DNA from: CAJINA01 sp964636125
GTDB taxonomy: Bacteria; Desulfobacterota; Desulfobacteria; Desulfobacterales; CAJINA01
NCBI GenBank assembly: GCA_964636125.1
Contig: CAZWPX010000018.1
Coordinates: 15,833-79,832 of the forward strand
DNA length: 64,000 bases
Reading direction: 5' to 3'
Shown: positions 26,169 through 34,537 of the stretch, one piece after another
How positions within the stretch are numbered: position 1 is the first letter of the stretch
Layout of the letters: each line of letters opens with the position of its first letter
Position numbers and translations under genes: made by a program
Notes under the pieces: model-generated
Told to the model about the DNA's origin: nothing
The model's database searches: none
The model's input: the letters and a program-made list of their open reading frames with translations, nothing else

Positions 26169-27244
26169 ACAATACTCTATACAAATTGAAAACACACCTC
26201 ATTGCAGCCGGTGATTGGGATTACCTGGCCCTTATACCGGATCGGTTTTTGACGCCCTTGAAACTTGAAAACTTTATTACTTCCAGAAAGGAGGAAGGCC
26301 GCAAAGCGATCATCCTGGAATCAATGCCCTATCACCTGGTGATTGAGCCCACCAATATTTGTAACCTTAAATGTCCCTTGTGTCCAACCGGGAGTGGTGC
26401 CACTTCCCGCCCTATAGGAAACATGCCCCTGGCGGATTTCAAAAAACTCATCGACGCCTGTGAAAAATATACAATTGAATTGTACCTGCAGAATTGGGGT
26501 GAGGCGACCCTGCTCCCCCATCTGCCTGAAATGATACGGTACGCCGCCGGAAAAGGAATCTGGACGCATCTCTCGACAAATTTTGCTCTTGATCTTAAAC
26601 CCGATTATCTGGAACGTCTGATTTCATCCGGGCTTGCCTGCCTGACCGTCGATGTGGATGGCCTTTCTCAAGCAGTTTATGCTCAATACCGCCGGGGCGG
26701 ACGGCTCGAAAAGGTGCTTGAGAACTTGAAGTCAGCAATCCGGATAAAACAGGAGCTCAACCGTACAGATCCTCAAATCACGGCCACAATGATCGCCATG
26801 CATCACAACGAACATCAGCTGGGCAGGTTCTCTGATTTCTGCAAGCAGCTGCCCGTCGATGCACATGCCATCAGCAAACTGCAGATCAATCCCAACACGA
26901 CCCGGGACTGGCTCCCGGCAGACCCGGGATACGTTTACAAGTCCTACCGGCAGGATGCCCAAAATTATCCGTGTCACTGGCCCTGGAGCGGCCTGGTCAT
27001 TAACTGGGACGGTGGCGTTTCAGCCTGTTGCATCGTTGAAGACTTCCGCGCGGATTTTGGGAATGCCTTTGAGGAACCGGTCTACCAATTATGGAATAAT
27101 GCCTGTTTTCAATCTGCCAGGGCGGAATTCGGTAATCAAGAGGCCATTTCCCCAAAAACCATTTGCAATGTCTGCCGGAATGATACCCATAACCGTAACC
27201 TGTGCCGGGCCGGTGATTCTTTTGCCATCCGATTGGAGAGGTAG
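26165..27244 (+). CDS. Radical SAM/SPASM protein
   Basis: 359 residues. The radical SAM cluster motif is C66, C70, C73 (CNLKCPLC), preceded by IEPTNIC as in anSME-like enzymes. The C-terminal region has further cysteines (CHWPWSG, ACCIVEDF, CNVCR, LCRAG) of a SPASM auxiliary cluster domain. SPASM proteins include peptide-modifying and aminoglycoside/sugar dehydrogenating enzymes; here a sugar dehydrogenase or epimerase is plausible. Its start overlaps the isomerase stop by 4 nt. The next gene follows after 6 bases. Confidence 0.87.
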   Translation: MNNTLYKLKTHLIAAGDWDYLALIPDRFLTPLKLENFITSRKEEGRKAIILESMPYHLVIEPTNICNLKCPLCPTGSGATSRPIGNMPLADFKKLIDACEKYTIELYLQNWGEATLLPHLPEMIRYAAGKGIWTHLSTNFALDLKPDYLERLISSGLACLTVDVDGLSQAVYAQYRRGGRLEKVLENLKSAIRIKQELNRTDPQITATMIAMHHNEHQLGRFSDFCKQLPVDAHAISKLQINPNTTRDWLPADPGYVYKSYRQDAQNYPCHWPWSGLVINWDGGVSACCIVEDFRADFGNAFEEPVYQLWNNACFQSARAEFGNQEAISPKTICNVCRNDTHNRNLCRAGDSFAIRLER

Positions 27245-27250
27245 CGCGCG

Positions 27251-28114
27251 TTGGATTTTACTGAATACAAGGACTATCTGGGGCCCCGTCGGGCCTGCAA
27301 TTTTTGCGGCAGCACCATACTGGAGCCCTGGGGGACCAGAGGCATTTTTCACCTCGAACGCTGCAGTCAATGTGGCCTCGTCTTTATCAATCCGCGGCTA
27401 AACAAAGAAGGTTTGAACCGCTTTTATGCGGATTATTTCAACAACCGGACCGCGGACCGCGAGATGACCCTCAAGCGGGAAATGATGTATCAATTGGAAG
27501 CCTCATTTCTCCTTGATCACCTCCAGGGAGATGTCTCCCTGTTGGACGTGGGTTGTGGCGGTGGCCACTTTTTGAACGTTTTCCCTCGGCATTGTGTTAA
27601 AATCGGCACTGAGATTGATCCGGTGGCCGCTGATTATACAAAGCAGCAATATGGTTTCAAATGTTACGTGGGAAATTTTCCGGATTTTCAGATTCGAGAG
27701 GCCCCGTTCGATACACTTATTTTCAGGGGTGTTATCGAGCATTTTACGAACCCGCGCCGGGTTCTTGAAATGGCAGGTGCGTTTTTGAAACCGGGAGGTC
27801 TCCTCTATATTACCTCAACACCCAATCTGGACAGTATCTGTGCGGAAATCTACCGGGGGAAGTGGAACCTTGTGGGTCCAGACCACCTGTTTTATTTCAA
27901 CGAGACGTTGTTGTCCGACCAATTGGGAAAGACGGGCTTTCGTTTGATTGCCAGTCAATATTTATATGCAGAGACCCCGTACGCCAATCTAAAAGCCGAT
28001 TTCCTGCAGATCCAGAAAGCCCGTAGGGGGCGCGGACGCGGGTTGGCACCCACCCGGATTTCTCCACCTTTCTGGGGGAATATGCTGACGCTGCTCTATC
28101 GAAAATCCAAATAG
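27251..28114 (+). CDS. Zinc-ribbon SAM-dependent methyltransferase
   Basis: 287 residues, TTG start with GAGAGG 9 nt upstream. Zinc ribbon cysteines are C16, C19, C38 and C41; motif I is LLDVGCGGGH. The same architecture as the gene at 21085, but the two proteins differ clearly in sequence, so they are not a recent duplication. Probably a sugar O-methyltransferase acting on a nucleotide sugar or glycan. It sits between the SPASM protein and the GHMP kinase, with 6 and 13 bases between them. Confidence 0.85.
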   Translation: MDFTEYKDYLGPRRACNFCGSTILEPWGTRGIFHLERCSQCGLVFINPRLNKEGLNRFYADYFNNRTADREMTLKREMMYQLEASFLLDHLQGDVSLLDVGCGGGHFLNVFPRHCVKIGTEIDPVAADYTKQQYGFKCYVGNFPDFQIREAPFDTLIFRGVIEHFTNPRRVLEMAGAFLKPGGLLYITSTPNLDSICAEIYRGKWNLVGPDHLFYFNETLLSDQLGKTGFRLIASQYLYAETPYANLKADFLQIQKARRGRGRGLAPTRISPPFWGNMLTLLYRKSK

Positions 28115-28127
28115 AATTCAGGTAAAT

Positions 28128-29519
28128 ATGAAAAAAATAGCCGCATATAAATCCTTTCTTCTGACTGCGGAGGCCTCCGTAAAAGAGGCTGATGCCCGGA
28201 TCAGGGGTAACACGTGCCCCATTGTCTTTGTGACCGACCTGGCCGGGCAGATTATCGGATCCGTTACCGATGGTGACATTTGCCGCTTTGCCGATATCGG
28301 CGGCAAACTGGATGAAAATATCAGCAACTGTATGTGCAGCACCCCTGTGACGGTGCCAAGCGGCACGACCCGCAGAAACATCCTGCACCTGTTTGACCAG
28401 AAAATCCTGGCAGTCCCGGAAGTCGATGACCAGAGGCGGCTTTTGTCCATTATCACCTCTGACAACTATAGTTTTCCGAAATACCGGCGCGTTACGGCAC
28501 GTGGGAAGGCACCTGTCCGAATAAGTTTTGCCGGGGGCGGAACCGATCTGACCCACTATTTCAAAAAAAATTCAGGATCGGTCCTGAGCACCACAATTCA
28601 AAAATACTGCCATGCAACCCTCACCAAACGTCCGGACAGCCGGATTGTGCTTTACTCGGGTGATTTTGACTTGAGAGAAGATTTTGAGAGTATCGAGCAG
28701 ATCGCGACACGTGCAACACACGGGCGCCTGGGGCTGCTCAAAGCGATTGTCAAACTTCTGAAACCCGCATTCGGTTTTGATTTGATCACCTACAGCGATG
28801 TCCCGCCCGGCAGTGGCCTGGGCGGATCCGCCGCTATCGCCGCGGCGGTCATCGGCTGTTTCAATGAATTCAGGGAAGACGCCCTGAGTGCATATGAAAT
28901 CGCAGAACTTGCTTTTCAGGCCGAACGGATCGAACTGGGGGTTCTGGGCGGATGGCAGGACCAGTACGCCAGTGTTTTCGGCGGGTTTAATTTTATTGAA
29001 TTCACCGATACGGATACCACTGTCCATCCGCTTAGAATCAGCCAGGGCATCTGGAATGAGTTGGAATCCAACCTGCTGATTTGTTTTACCGGCAGACGGC
29101 GAGACTCCGGTGATATCCACGCCGATCAAAAAAAGGCCTATGAAACAGACACCGCACTAATAGAGGTCATGCAAAAGACAAAAACGATCACCCAGAGGAT
29201 GAAAAAGGCGCTGCTGCACGACAACCTTAATGATTTTGCCCAGCTACTCGACGAGGGGTGGAAGCTCAAGTGCCAGTACACCGCCTCAATCTGTGATGCG
29301 GAATTGGATGCTATTTATCAATGCGCAAAAGAAAACGGGGCGATATCCGGGAAATTGATGGGAGCCGGCGGCGGTGGTTTTTTTCTCTTTTATGTCACGC
29401 CCTTCAATCGGGCTCGGTTGCGCCAGGTTCTTTCCGGAAAAGGGTTGCGGACCGAACCGATCGCGTTTGACAAAACCGGACTCAGATCGTGGGTAATCCG
29501 GTCAAATGCCGCCGGATGA
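28128..29519 (+). CDS. CBS domain fused to GHMP sugar kinase (heptose-7-phosphate kinase-like)
   Basis: 463 residues. Residues about 1-118 form a CBS pair (VTDGDICRF, LDENISNCMC, VPEVDDQRRLLSIIT). The kinase starts at RGKAPVRISFAGGGTDL (125-141), has the GHMP motif PPGSGLGGSAA (226-236) and the third motif GAGGGGFF. The closest named family is D-glycero-alpha-D-manno-heptose-7-phosphate kinase (HddA), with fucose/galactose-type kinases as alternatives. CBS domains usually accompany the nucleotidyltransferase of nonulosonate pathways; here the kinase carries it. It would phosphorylate a sugar at C1 for the HddC-like enzyme. It is the last gene before a 162-base gap and a drop in G+C. Confidence 0.87.
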   Translation: MKKIAAYKSFLLTAEASVKEADARIRGNTCPIVFVTDLAGQIIGSVTDGDICRFADIGGKLDENISNCMCSTPVTVPSGTTRRNILHLFDQKILAVPEVDDQRRLLSIITSDNYSFPKYRRVTARGKAPVRISFAGGGTDLTHYFKKNSGSVLSTTIQKYCHATLTKRPDSRIVLYSGDFDLREDFESIEQIATRATHGRLGLLKAIVKLLKPAFGFDLITYSDVPPGSGLGGSAAIAAAVIGCFNEFREDALSAYEIAELAFQAERIELGVLGGWQDQYASVFGGFNFIEFTDTDTTVHPLRISQGIWNELESNLLICFTGRRRDSGDIHADQKKAYETDTALIEVMQKTKTITQRMKKALLHDNLNDFAQLLDEGWKLKCQYTASICDAELDAIYQCAKENGAISGKLMGAGGGGFFLFYVTPFNRARLRQVLSGKGLRTEPIAFDKTGLRSWVIRSNAAG

Positions 29520-29681
29520 TGGTTTAACCGGTTTGAGCACCCTGATACACCCCCGACCGGTCAATATTTGTTAGCGATTGCCTCCATGCTAAAAGCAATT
29601 TCAACACACGCACATGAAAGCAAAGCCGTGCTCTTTTCATTGGCAACACGGCGGGTGACCAAATTGAACAACGGATAAAAC

Positions 29682-31124
29682 ATGGCCAAAATATTACTCC
29701 TCAATCCGACCTATCGCGGTCGTTCCGAACAAAGAAGCATGCCGCACGGTTTAATGGCCGTTGCAGCTGCACTTGAACCTGAAGGACATGACATCCGGCT
29801 GATTGACTTTCACCTTGAGAATCATACACCGGTCAGCGCAATTGATAGAATTTCGTCTTACCAGTTCGATATTGTCGGGATTTCAGGTATTTCGACCGCT
29901 TATTATTTCTGGAAAGAGTTTGTTGCCCTATTCAGAAGCAGGTTTGGCACTAAAATACCAATCATGGCCGGCGGTTCAGTAGCCTCGACACTGCCAGAGA
30001 CATTCTTAAAGCATATTCCAGTTGACGCAATCTGTACGGGAGACGCAGAACCCATTATCAACCCGTTGGTGGATCGTCTTCTAAAGGGCGCCTCTTTACA
30101 AGGCCTGGACGGCATCGGGTACAGGGAGAGTGCTAAGGTTATTATCCGGCCGGGAGCCCGGGTAGTCAATATGGATACCGAAGTTCCCCTTCCCAGCTAC
30201 AGTCTCGTGGACCCGGATCGGTACAGGTGGAAAAATTGGGATGTCGACAAGGAAGTCCTCGAGTTTGTACTTTTTTCAAGCCGCGGTTGCCCGCACCGCT
30301 GTTTTTTTTGCTCAAGAAATTTCGGTCGGCGCTTTATGCAGCACAGTACTGATATTTTCATCGCTCATATTCAATATGTAGTATCGAAATTTTCACCCGA
30401 CCGGCTTTGCTTCTCCGATGAACTGTTTACCTTGAAAAAAGAGTGGGTGCTTGATTTTCTTTCCAAATACGAAGAATCGGGAATCAAGATCCCATTTCGT
30501 GTGAATTCTCGTGTGAACACTGTCGACCGAGAGATGCTGCTGGCCCTCAAGGCTGCGGGCTGTTGCGACATCGGTTTTGGTATAGAAAGCGGCAGCCCGG
30601 CAATTCTCAGGCAGATGAACAAGCAGGTGACTGTCGAGCAGAACCTTGAGGCCCTTTTAACGGCAAAAGATGTTGGACTGAACGCTACCCTTACAATTGT
30701 CCTTGGCATGCCGCTGGAAAGTCTTCAAACGATTGCTGAGACAAAACAACTACTCATTCAGGCTGACACAAAGAGTTTTGGATGCTTCTTTGCTACTGCC
30801 TATCCCGAATCAGACCTGTTTGAGTACGCAATCTCCAATGGGTATATCAAAGACGTTGATGCCTACATGCAGAAGGTCGACAATGCTGACAGGCTGGTGA
30901 TTAACTATTCAACTCTGGACAACAGGACATTGGCATCAGAAAGAGATAAACTTATCCGGGATGTGAGCTACGCCTGGCATCGCAAACGAGGATTCTTTTC
31001 AATGGCCAGATTTATATTCAGGCCACTTTTCACCGCTTACCGGGTGCTGAAGTCGCAGGGTCTTCAAGTCCTTATCGAAGAAACAAAGCGATTGTTTTAT
31101 AAAGAGAAAAGAAGGCACGGTTAG
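29682..31124 (+). CDS. B12-binding-type radical SAM protein
   Basis: 480 residues. Residues 1-150 resemble a cobalamin-binding domain (ILLLNPTYRGR, PIMAGGSVAS). The cluster motif is C203, C207, C210 (CPHRCFFC). The remainder has the radical SAM fold with GFGIESG and a YPESDLFEYA segment. The product is unknown; a methyl or other carbon transfer to a glycan or lipid part is likely from context. It begins the low-G+C block after a 162-base gap and ends 3 bases before the next gene. Confidence 0.88.
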   Translation: MAKILLLNPTYRGRSEQRSMPHGLMAVAAALEPEGHDIRLIDFHLENHTPVSAIDRISSYQFDIVGISGISTAYYFWKEFVALFRSRFGTKIPIMAGGSVASTLPETFLKHIPVDAICTGDAEPIINPLVDRLLKGASLQGLDGIGYRESAKVIIRPGARVVNMDTEVPLPSYSLVDPDRYRWKNWDVDKEVLEFVLFSSRGCPHRCFFCSRNFGRRFMQHSTDIFIAHIQYVVSKFSPDRLCFSDELFTLKKEWVLDFLSKYEESGIKIPFRVNSRVNTVDREMLLALKAAGCCDIGFGIESGSPAILRQMNKQVTVEQNLEALLTAKDVGLNATLTIVLGMPLESLQTIAETKQLLIQADTKSFGCFFATAYPESDLFEYAISNGYIKDVDAYMQKVDNADRLVINYSTLDNRTLASERDKLIRDVSYAWHRKRGFFSMARFIFRPLFTAYRVLKSQGLQVLIEETKRLFYKEKRRHG

Positions 31125-31127
31125 ATT

Positions 31128-32978
31128 ATGACTGCAATCAACCAGGTGCCCGCTAAGGCCATACTGCTTCTGGATGAAAGAGACCTAAACTTTTTCGATA
31201 AATGGGATGCCTCGAACTCCGAGAAAAGGATCTATTTCCCGGTATCCTTTGTTGCAATGCAGCAATTACTGTTTCGAAATAACAGCAGAGAATACTGCCT
31301 TCCGGATACAGGACCGCGCTTTGCTGAACAGACGGACTCAAAGGCCATTTTCGAACTTTGCCAGGCATTTTTAGCTGACTTGTTTCAATCCAACCCCAGA
31401 TTCGACAATCCTGCAAATTTCAAGAAAGGGTTTCCCCTTGAATATTTCTGGTACTGTCTGTTTACAGCGATTCACAGACTGATTCTATTCTGCAAAAACC
31501 TTCATAGGAAAGTACCGGTTAGCGAAGTAGTGCTGGTTCACAGGCAAAAAACCATAGAGTTTGCGGGTCTGCAGATAAGCGCCCACGCCCTGACACGCAT
31601 TGTGGAAAACTATTTTCGCCATCGCGGTGTAACGGTTCAGTCTATTTCACGAAATAACGGAAACGGTCCATCTGAGACTCTTTATCACTATGGTCAAAAC
31701 ACCTGGCGAAGCACCCTGAAAAGGGCCCTGAAATTTTTCTTTTGGAAAAGTTTGTCCTACCGGAAACCAGACTATTCCTATCTTCTCATTGATCCATCCT
31801 ATGACAACACCATTGATTTTCTGCCACCCTTTGCTTACCCTGATTCGAAAATGCCCCAGGTGTTTTTCGACGATTCTATTCCCTATTTTCACTCCTTCAG
31901 ACAAATCCTTAAATATTATCGTGATCTGTTTCGAGAAAAACCCGCAACAACAACCAAATTTGAAGTACCCGAGTTTTCTTTCACCATAGATGATTACTGC
32001 ATTAACTTTGGCCGACTTTTTGAACAAAATATTCGGGTCTATCTCCAGCGCCTGGCTGAAACTCGCCACAGTGTGGATTTGTGGTGGCAACATCTACCCG
32101 GAAAAGAGCGTATTAAAGCAATAATTTTCAGTCTGCCGCCTGTTTTTATGACGTCCCACTATCTAATCCGTAAGGTAAAGGAGCAGGGTGCAAAGGTTAT
32201 TACTCGTCAGCACGGCGGCTTCTACGGGTATGCGGACCATCCAAACTACAATATCACTGACTATCGCCCAAGTGATATATTTTTGTCCTATGGCCTGTCC
32301 CATCATGGCAATCACGATCAGCCTTTCGCGAAAAACGCCTGTCTGCAGGTTGAGATGGGCACTCACTATATCTACCCATCACGAAAATTCAAAAACCGCG
32401 TGCATGCAAAGAATTCTAAACCATCAAAAGGCCTTTTTCTACCGGCTGTGATCGCCACTTATTATTCGCAGGCCCGGATCGACTGGGACGCGGTGCGACA
32501 ATTCATGAATTTAAAGGAAATGGTTGACATCTTCTCATCTGGAACATTCGGTAACATCGAAATCAAAGGGTTATATCGCCACAGACCACATTCACTATTG
32601 AAAACCTATATCGATTCAAAAAACTGTCCGTATATCTCATTTGGGGATGGTGGCTATGATAGCGTAATAACACCCCCACCGGCGTTCGTAATTTTTGATG
32701 CCCCTTCAACGCCTTTAATCGAAACGCTAACCCGATTTAGCGGCCCTGTTTTCCTGATGAATTGCCAGAACTCCTGGAAAATTCATTCAGATGCCCTGCG
32801 GTTATTGAAAAAGCGTGTTTTTTACTCTGAAACCATTTCGCAATTGCACGAACAGTTATCTTCAATGCAATCAAAAACAAAGTCCTGCAACCATGGTAAC
32901 AACGAATTCATTTCTACCTACGTCAAACCCTTTTCTTTAAAACAGTATCGTCAATTCATTGCCAGGATTACGGATTGA
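31128..32978 (+). CDS. Large putative GT-B-type transferase (LIC12162-like)
   Basis: 616 residues, no membrane segments. The motif TRQHGGFYGYADH around residues 358-370 and the DAPSTPLIETL segment near the C-terminus resemble the QHG and DAPST-type motifs of the LIC12162/CDP-glycerol-phosphotransferase-like GT-B family. A glycosyl- or Kdo-like transferase acting on a surface glycan is the best guess, and the substrate is unknown. It lies between a radical SAM protein and the flippase, overlapping neither. Assignment rests on short motifs only. Confidence 0.65.
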   Translation: MTAINQVPAKAILLLDERDLNFFDKWDASNSEKRIYFPVSFVAMQQLLFRNNSREYCLPDTGPRFAEQTDSKAIFELCQAFLADLFQSNPRFDNPANFKKGFPLEYFWYCLFTAIHRLILFCKNLHRKVPVSEVVLVHRQKTIEFAGLQISAHALTRIVENYFRHRGVTVQSISRNNGNGPSETLYHYGQNTWRSTLKRALKFFFWKSLSYRKPDYSYLLIDPSYDNTIDFLPPFAYPDSKMPQVFFDDSIPYFHSFRQILKYYRDLFREKPATTTKFEVPEFSFTIDDYCINFGRLFEQNIRVYLQRLAETRHSVDLWWQHLPGKERIKAIIFSLPPVFMTSHYLIRKVKEQGAKVITRQHGGFYGYADHPNYNITDYRPSDIFLSYGLSHHGNHDQPFAKNACLQVEMGTHYIYPSRKFKNRVHAKNSKPSKGLFLPAVIATYYSQARIDWDAVRQFMNLKEMVDIFSSGTFGNIEIKGLYRHRPHSLLKTYIDSKNCPYISFGDGGYDSVITPPPAFVIFDAPSTPLIETLTRFSGPVFLMNCQNSWKIHSDALRLLKKRVFYSETISQLHEQLSSMQSKTKSCNHGNNEFISTYVKPFSLKQYRQFIARITD

Positions 32979-32979
32979 C

Positions 32980-34485
32980 ATGTCATCCATAGCCAGATTC
33001 GGCAGAAATCTTCAATTTTCTTTTTATCTCAAGGTCGCAACCATTTTAGGGCAGCTTCTGCTGGTCCCCTTTATTCTGGAACGGGTTGACGCGTCCCTAT
33101 ACGGATTAAACGTACTGCTGGTGTCGATTACCGGATACTTTTTTTATCTGGATTTCGGAATGAATGCCGGTATCAGCCGCTACACTTCGAAATACAGAGG
33201 AGAAGGCAGAAACCAGGATTTGAATGAATTGGTCAATATCGGCAATCGTGTTTTCCTCGCGATAGCTATTCTCTCTTTTCTGGTCCTGTTCTTTTTATCT
33301 TTTTCCTTTGAACGCCTTTTCAGGATAGATGATAATCTTATCCAGCATGGAAGAACGCTATTCCAGATATATGCGGCCGCCTCTTTTTTTTTGATTTTCA
33401 ATACAACTTTCAAGGGAGTTCTTTTTGGATTACAAAGGGAGGACATCCCGCACAAAGCCAATCTAGTCGTTTCCATACTCAATTTCCCACTGGCCATATC
33501 GGTTTTATACTTATACAATTCTTACCTGCTATACATATTTTTGCTGCAATTATTCACGGTGGCCACCACGTTTTACAATATTCATTACGTATTTAAACTC
33601 CTTCCGTTTATTAAAATCAAATGGCGCCGGCTCTCAAAATCAGTATTTCAGGAAATCTTTTCGTTCAGTGGATACTACTTTCTGGCCGGTATATGCGGCC
33701 TTATAATTTTTCAGGTGGACAACCTGGTTATCGGTTCTTTTTTGAGTCTTGGTTCAATCACCATGTACTCCATAGCTTTCAGTATACACCAGCAGGTCAG
33801 ATCCTTTAACGGATTACTGGGAAGTCCGATATACCACATTCTGGCCACCGAATTCGCGAAACCGGACCAGACAGATGTCATTTCAAAAGTGACTACTTTG
33901 GCCCGGATGCACATTGGCATCCTGATACCACTTCTCGTAATTATAGTCATCAACATGGACTTGTTTATCATCGCCTGGGTTGGCGGAAAATTCTCAAACG
34001 CGATCATGCCGGCACGGATTCTAGTAAGCTATTTTTTTGTTAATATCGTTACTGAAGTGCTGGCAGATGCCGTCGTCGGAGGGGTGGGAAAAGTTGCGAT
34101 CCTTGTCAAGATAAATGCCTGCGTGGCTGTTTCCAACCTGGTTTTGAGTCTCCTGCTTGTAAAACAATTTGGCATTTCCGGGGTTGCGCTCGGTACCGCA
34201 ATTCCCTGGATAGTTTTCGGGATCGGCTACCTGTTCATTTTTTGCAGGCTGCTTTCACTGCCGGCTGGAAGTTTCCTCACCAAGTCAATTATTCCTAACC
34301 TGCCGCATGTTGTTTTTTCTGCAATACTGGCGTTAGCCATCCATGAATTCGTTTTCCGACCCAATCTCATCGAAATACTCATCTGTATGGGATTTTGCTA
34401 TCTCACCTCGATGGTATGCTGGTATTTACGCCTTGACCGTCAATATAAAAGGGTTATTGCACAGGTTCTAAAGCTTAGAACTTGA
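32980..34485 (+). CDS. Wzx-type oligosaccharide flippase
   Basis: 501 residues from ATG 32980; an in-frame TTG at 32959 would overlap the previous gene by 20 bases. About 12-14 hydrophobic segments with a start of the form SFYLKVATILGQLLLVPFIL and a DFGMNAGISRY block are typical of polysaccharide-export MATE/MVF proteins. It would flip an undecaprenyl-linked oligosaccharide from the cytoplasmic to the outer face of the inner membrane. It is the only flippase seen in the locus, so it may serve the whole pathway. No Wzy polymerase is clearly identified nearby. Confidence 0.9.
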   Translation: MSSIARFGRNLQFSFYLKVATILGQLLLVPFILERVDASLYGLNVLLVSITGYFFYLDFGMNAGISRYTSKYRGEGRNQDLNELVNIGNRVFLAIAILSFLVLFFLSFSFERLFRIDDNLIQHGRTLFQIYAAASFFLIFNTTFKGVLFGLQREDIPHKANLVVSILNFPLAISVLYLYNSYLLYIFLLQLFTVATTFYNIHYVFKLLPFIKIKWRRLSKSVFQEIFSFSGYYFLAGICGLIIFQVDNLVIGSFLSLGSITMYSIAFSIHQQVRSFNGLLGSPIYHILATEFAKPDQTDVISKVTTLARMHIGILIPLLVIIVINMDLFIIAWVGGKFSNAIMPARILVSYFFVNIVTEVLADAVVGGVGKVAILVKINACVAVSNLVLSLLLVKQFGISGVALGTAIPWIVFGIGYLFIFCRLLSLPAGSFLTKSIIPNLPHVVFSAILALAIHEFVFRPNLIEILICMGFCYLTSMVCWYLRLDRQYKRVIAQVLKLRT

Positions 34486-34537
34486 CCCATATTTTGGTTT
34501 TTGTACCTAAGACACCGGTTCTCAGGAGAGTATAACT

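Noticed and set aside
29625..29652. GCCGTG/CACGGC inverted repeat in the 162-base gap
   Set aside because: Six-base arms with a 16-base loop and no T-run; not a convincing terminator.
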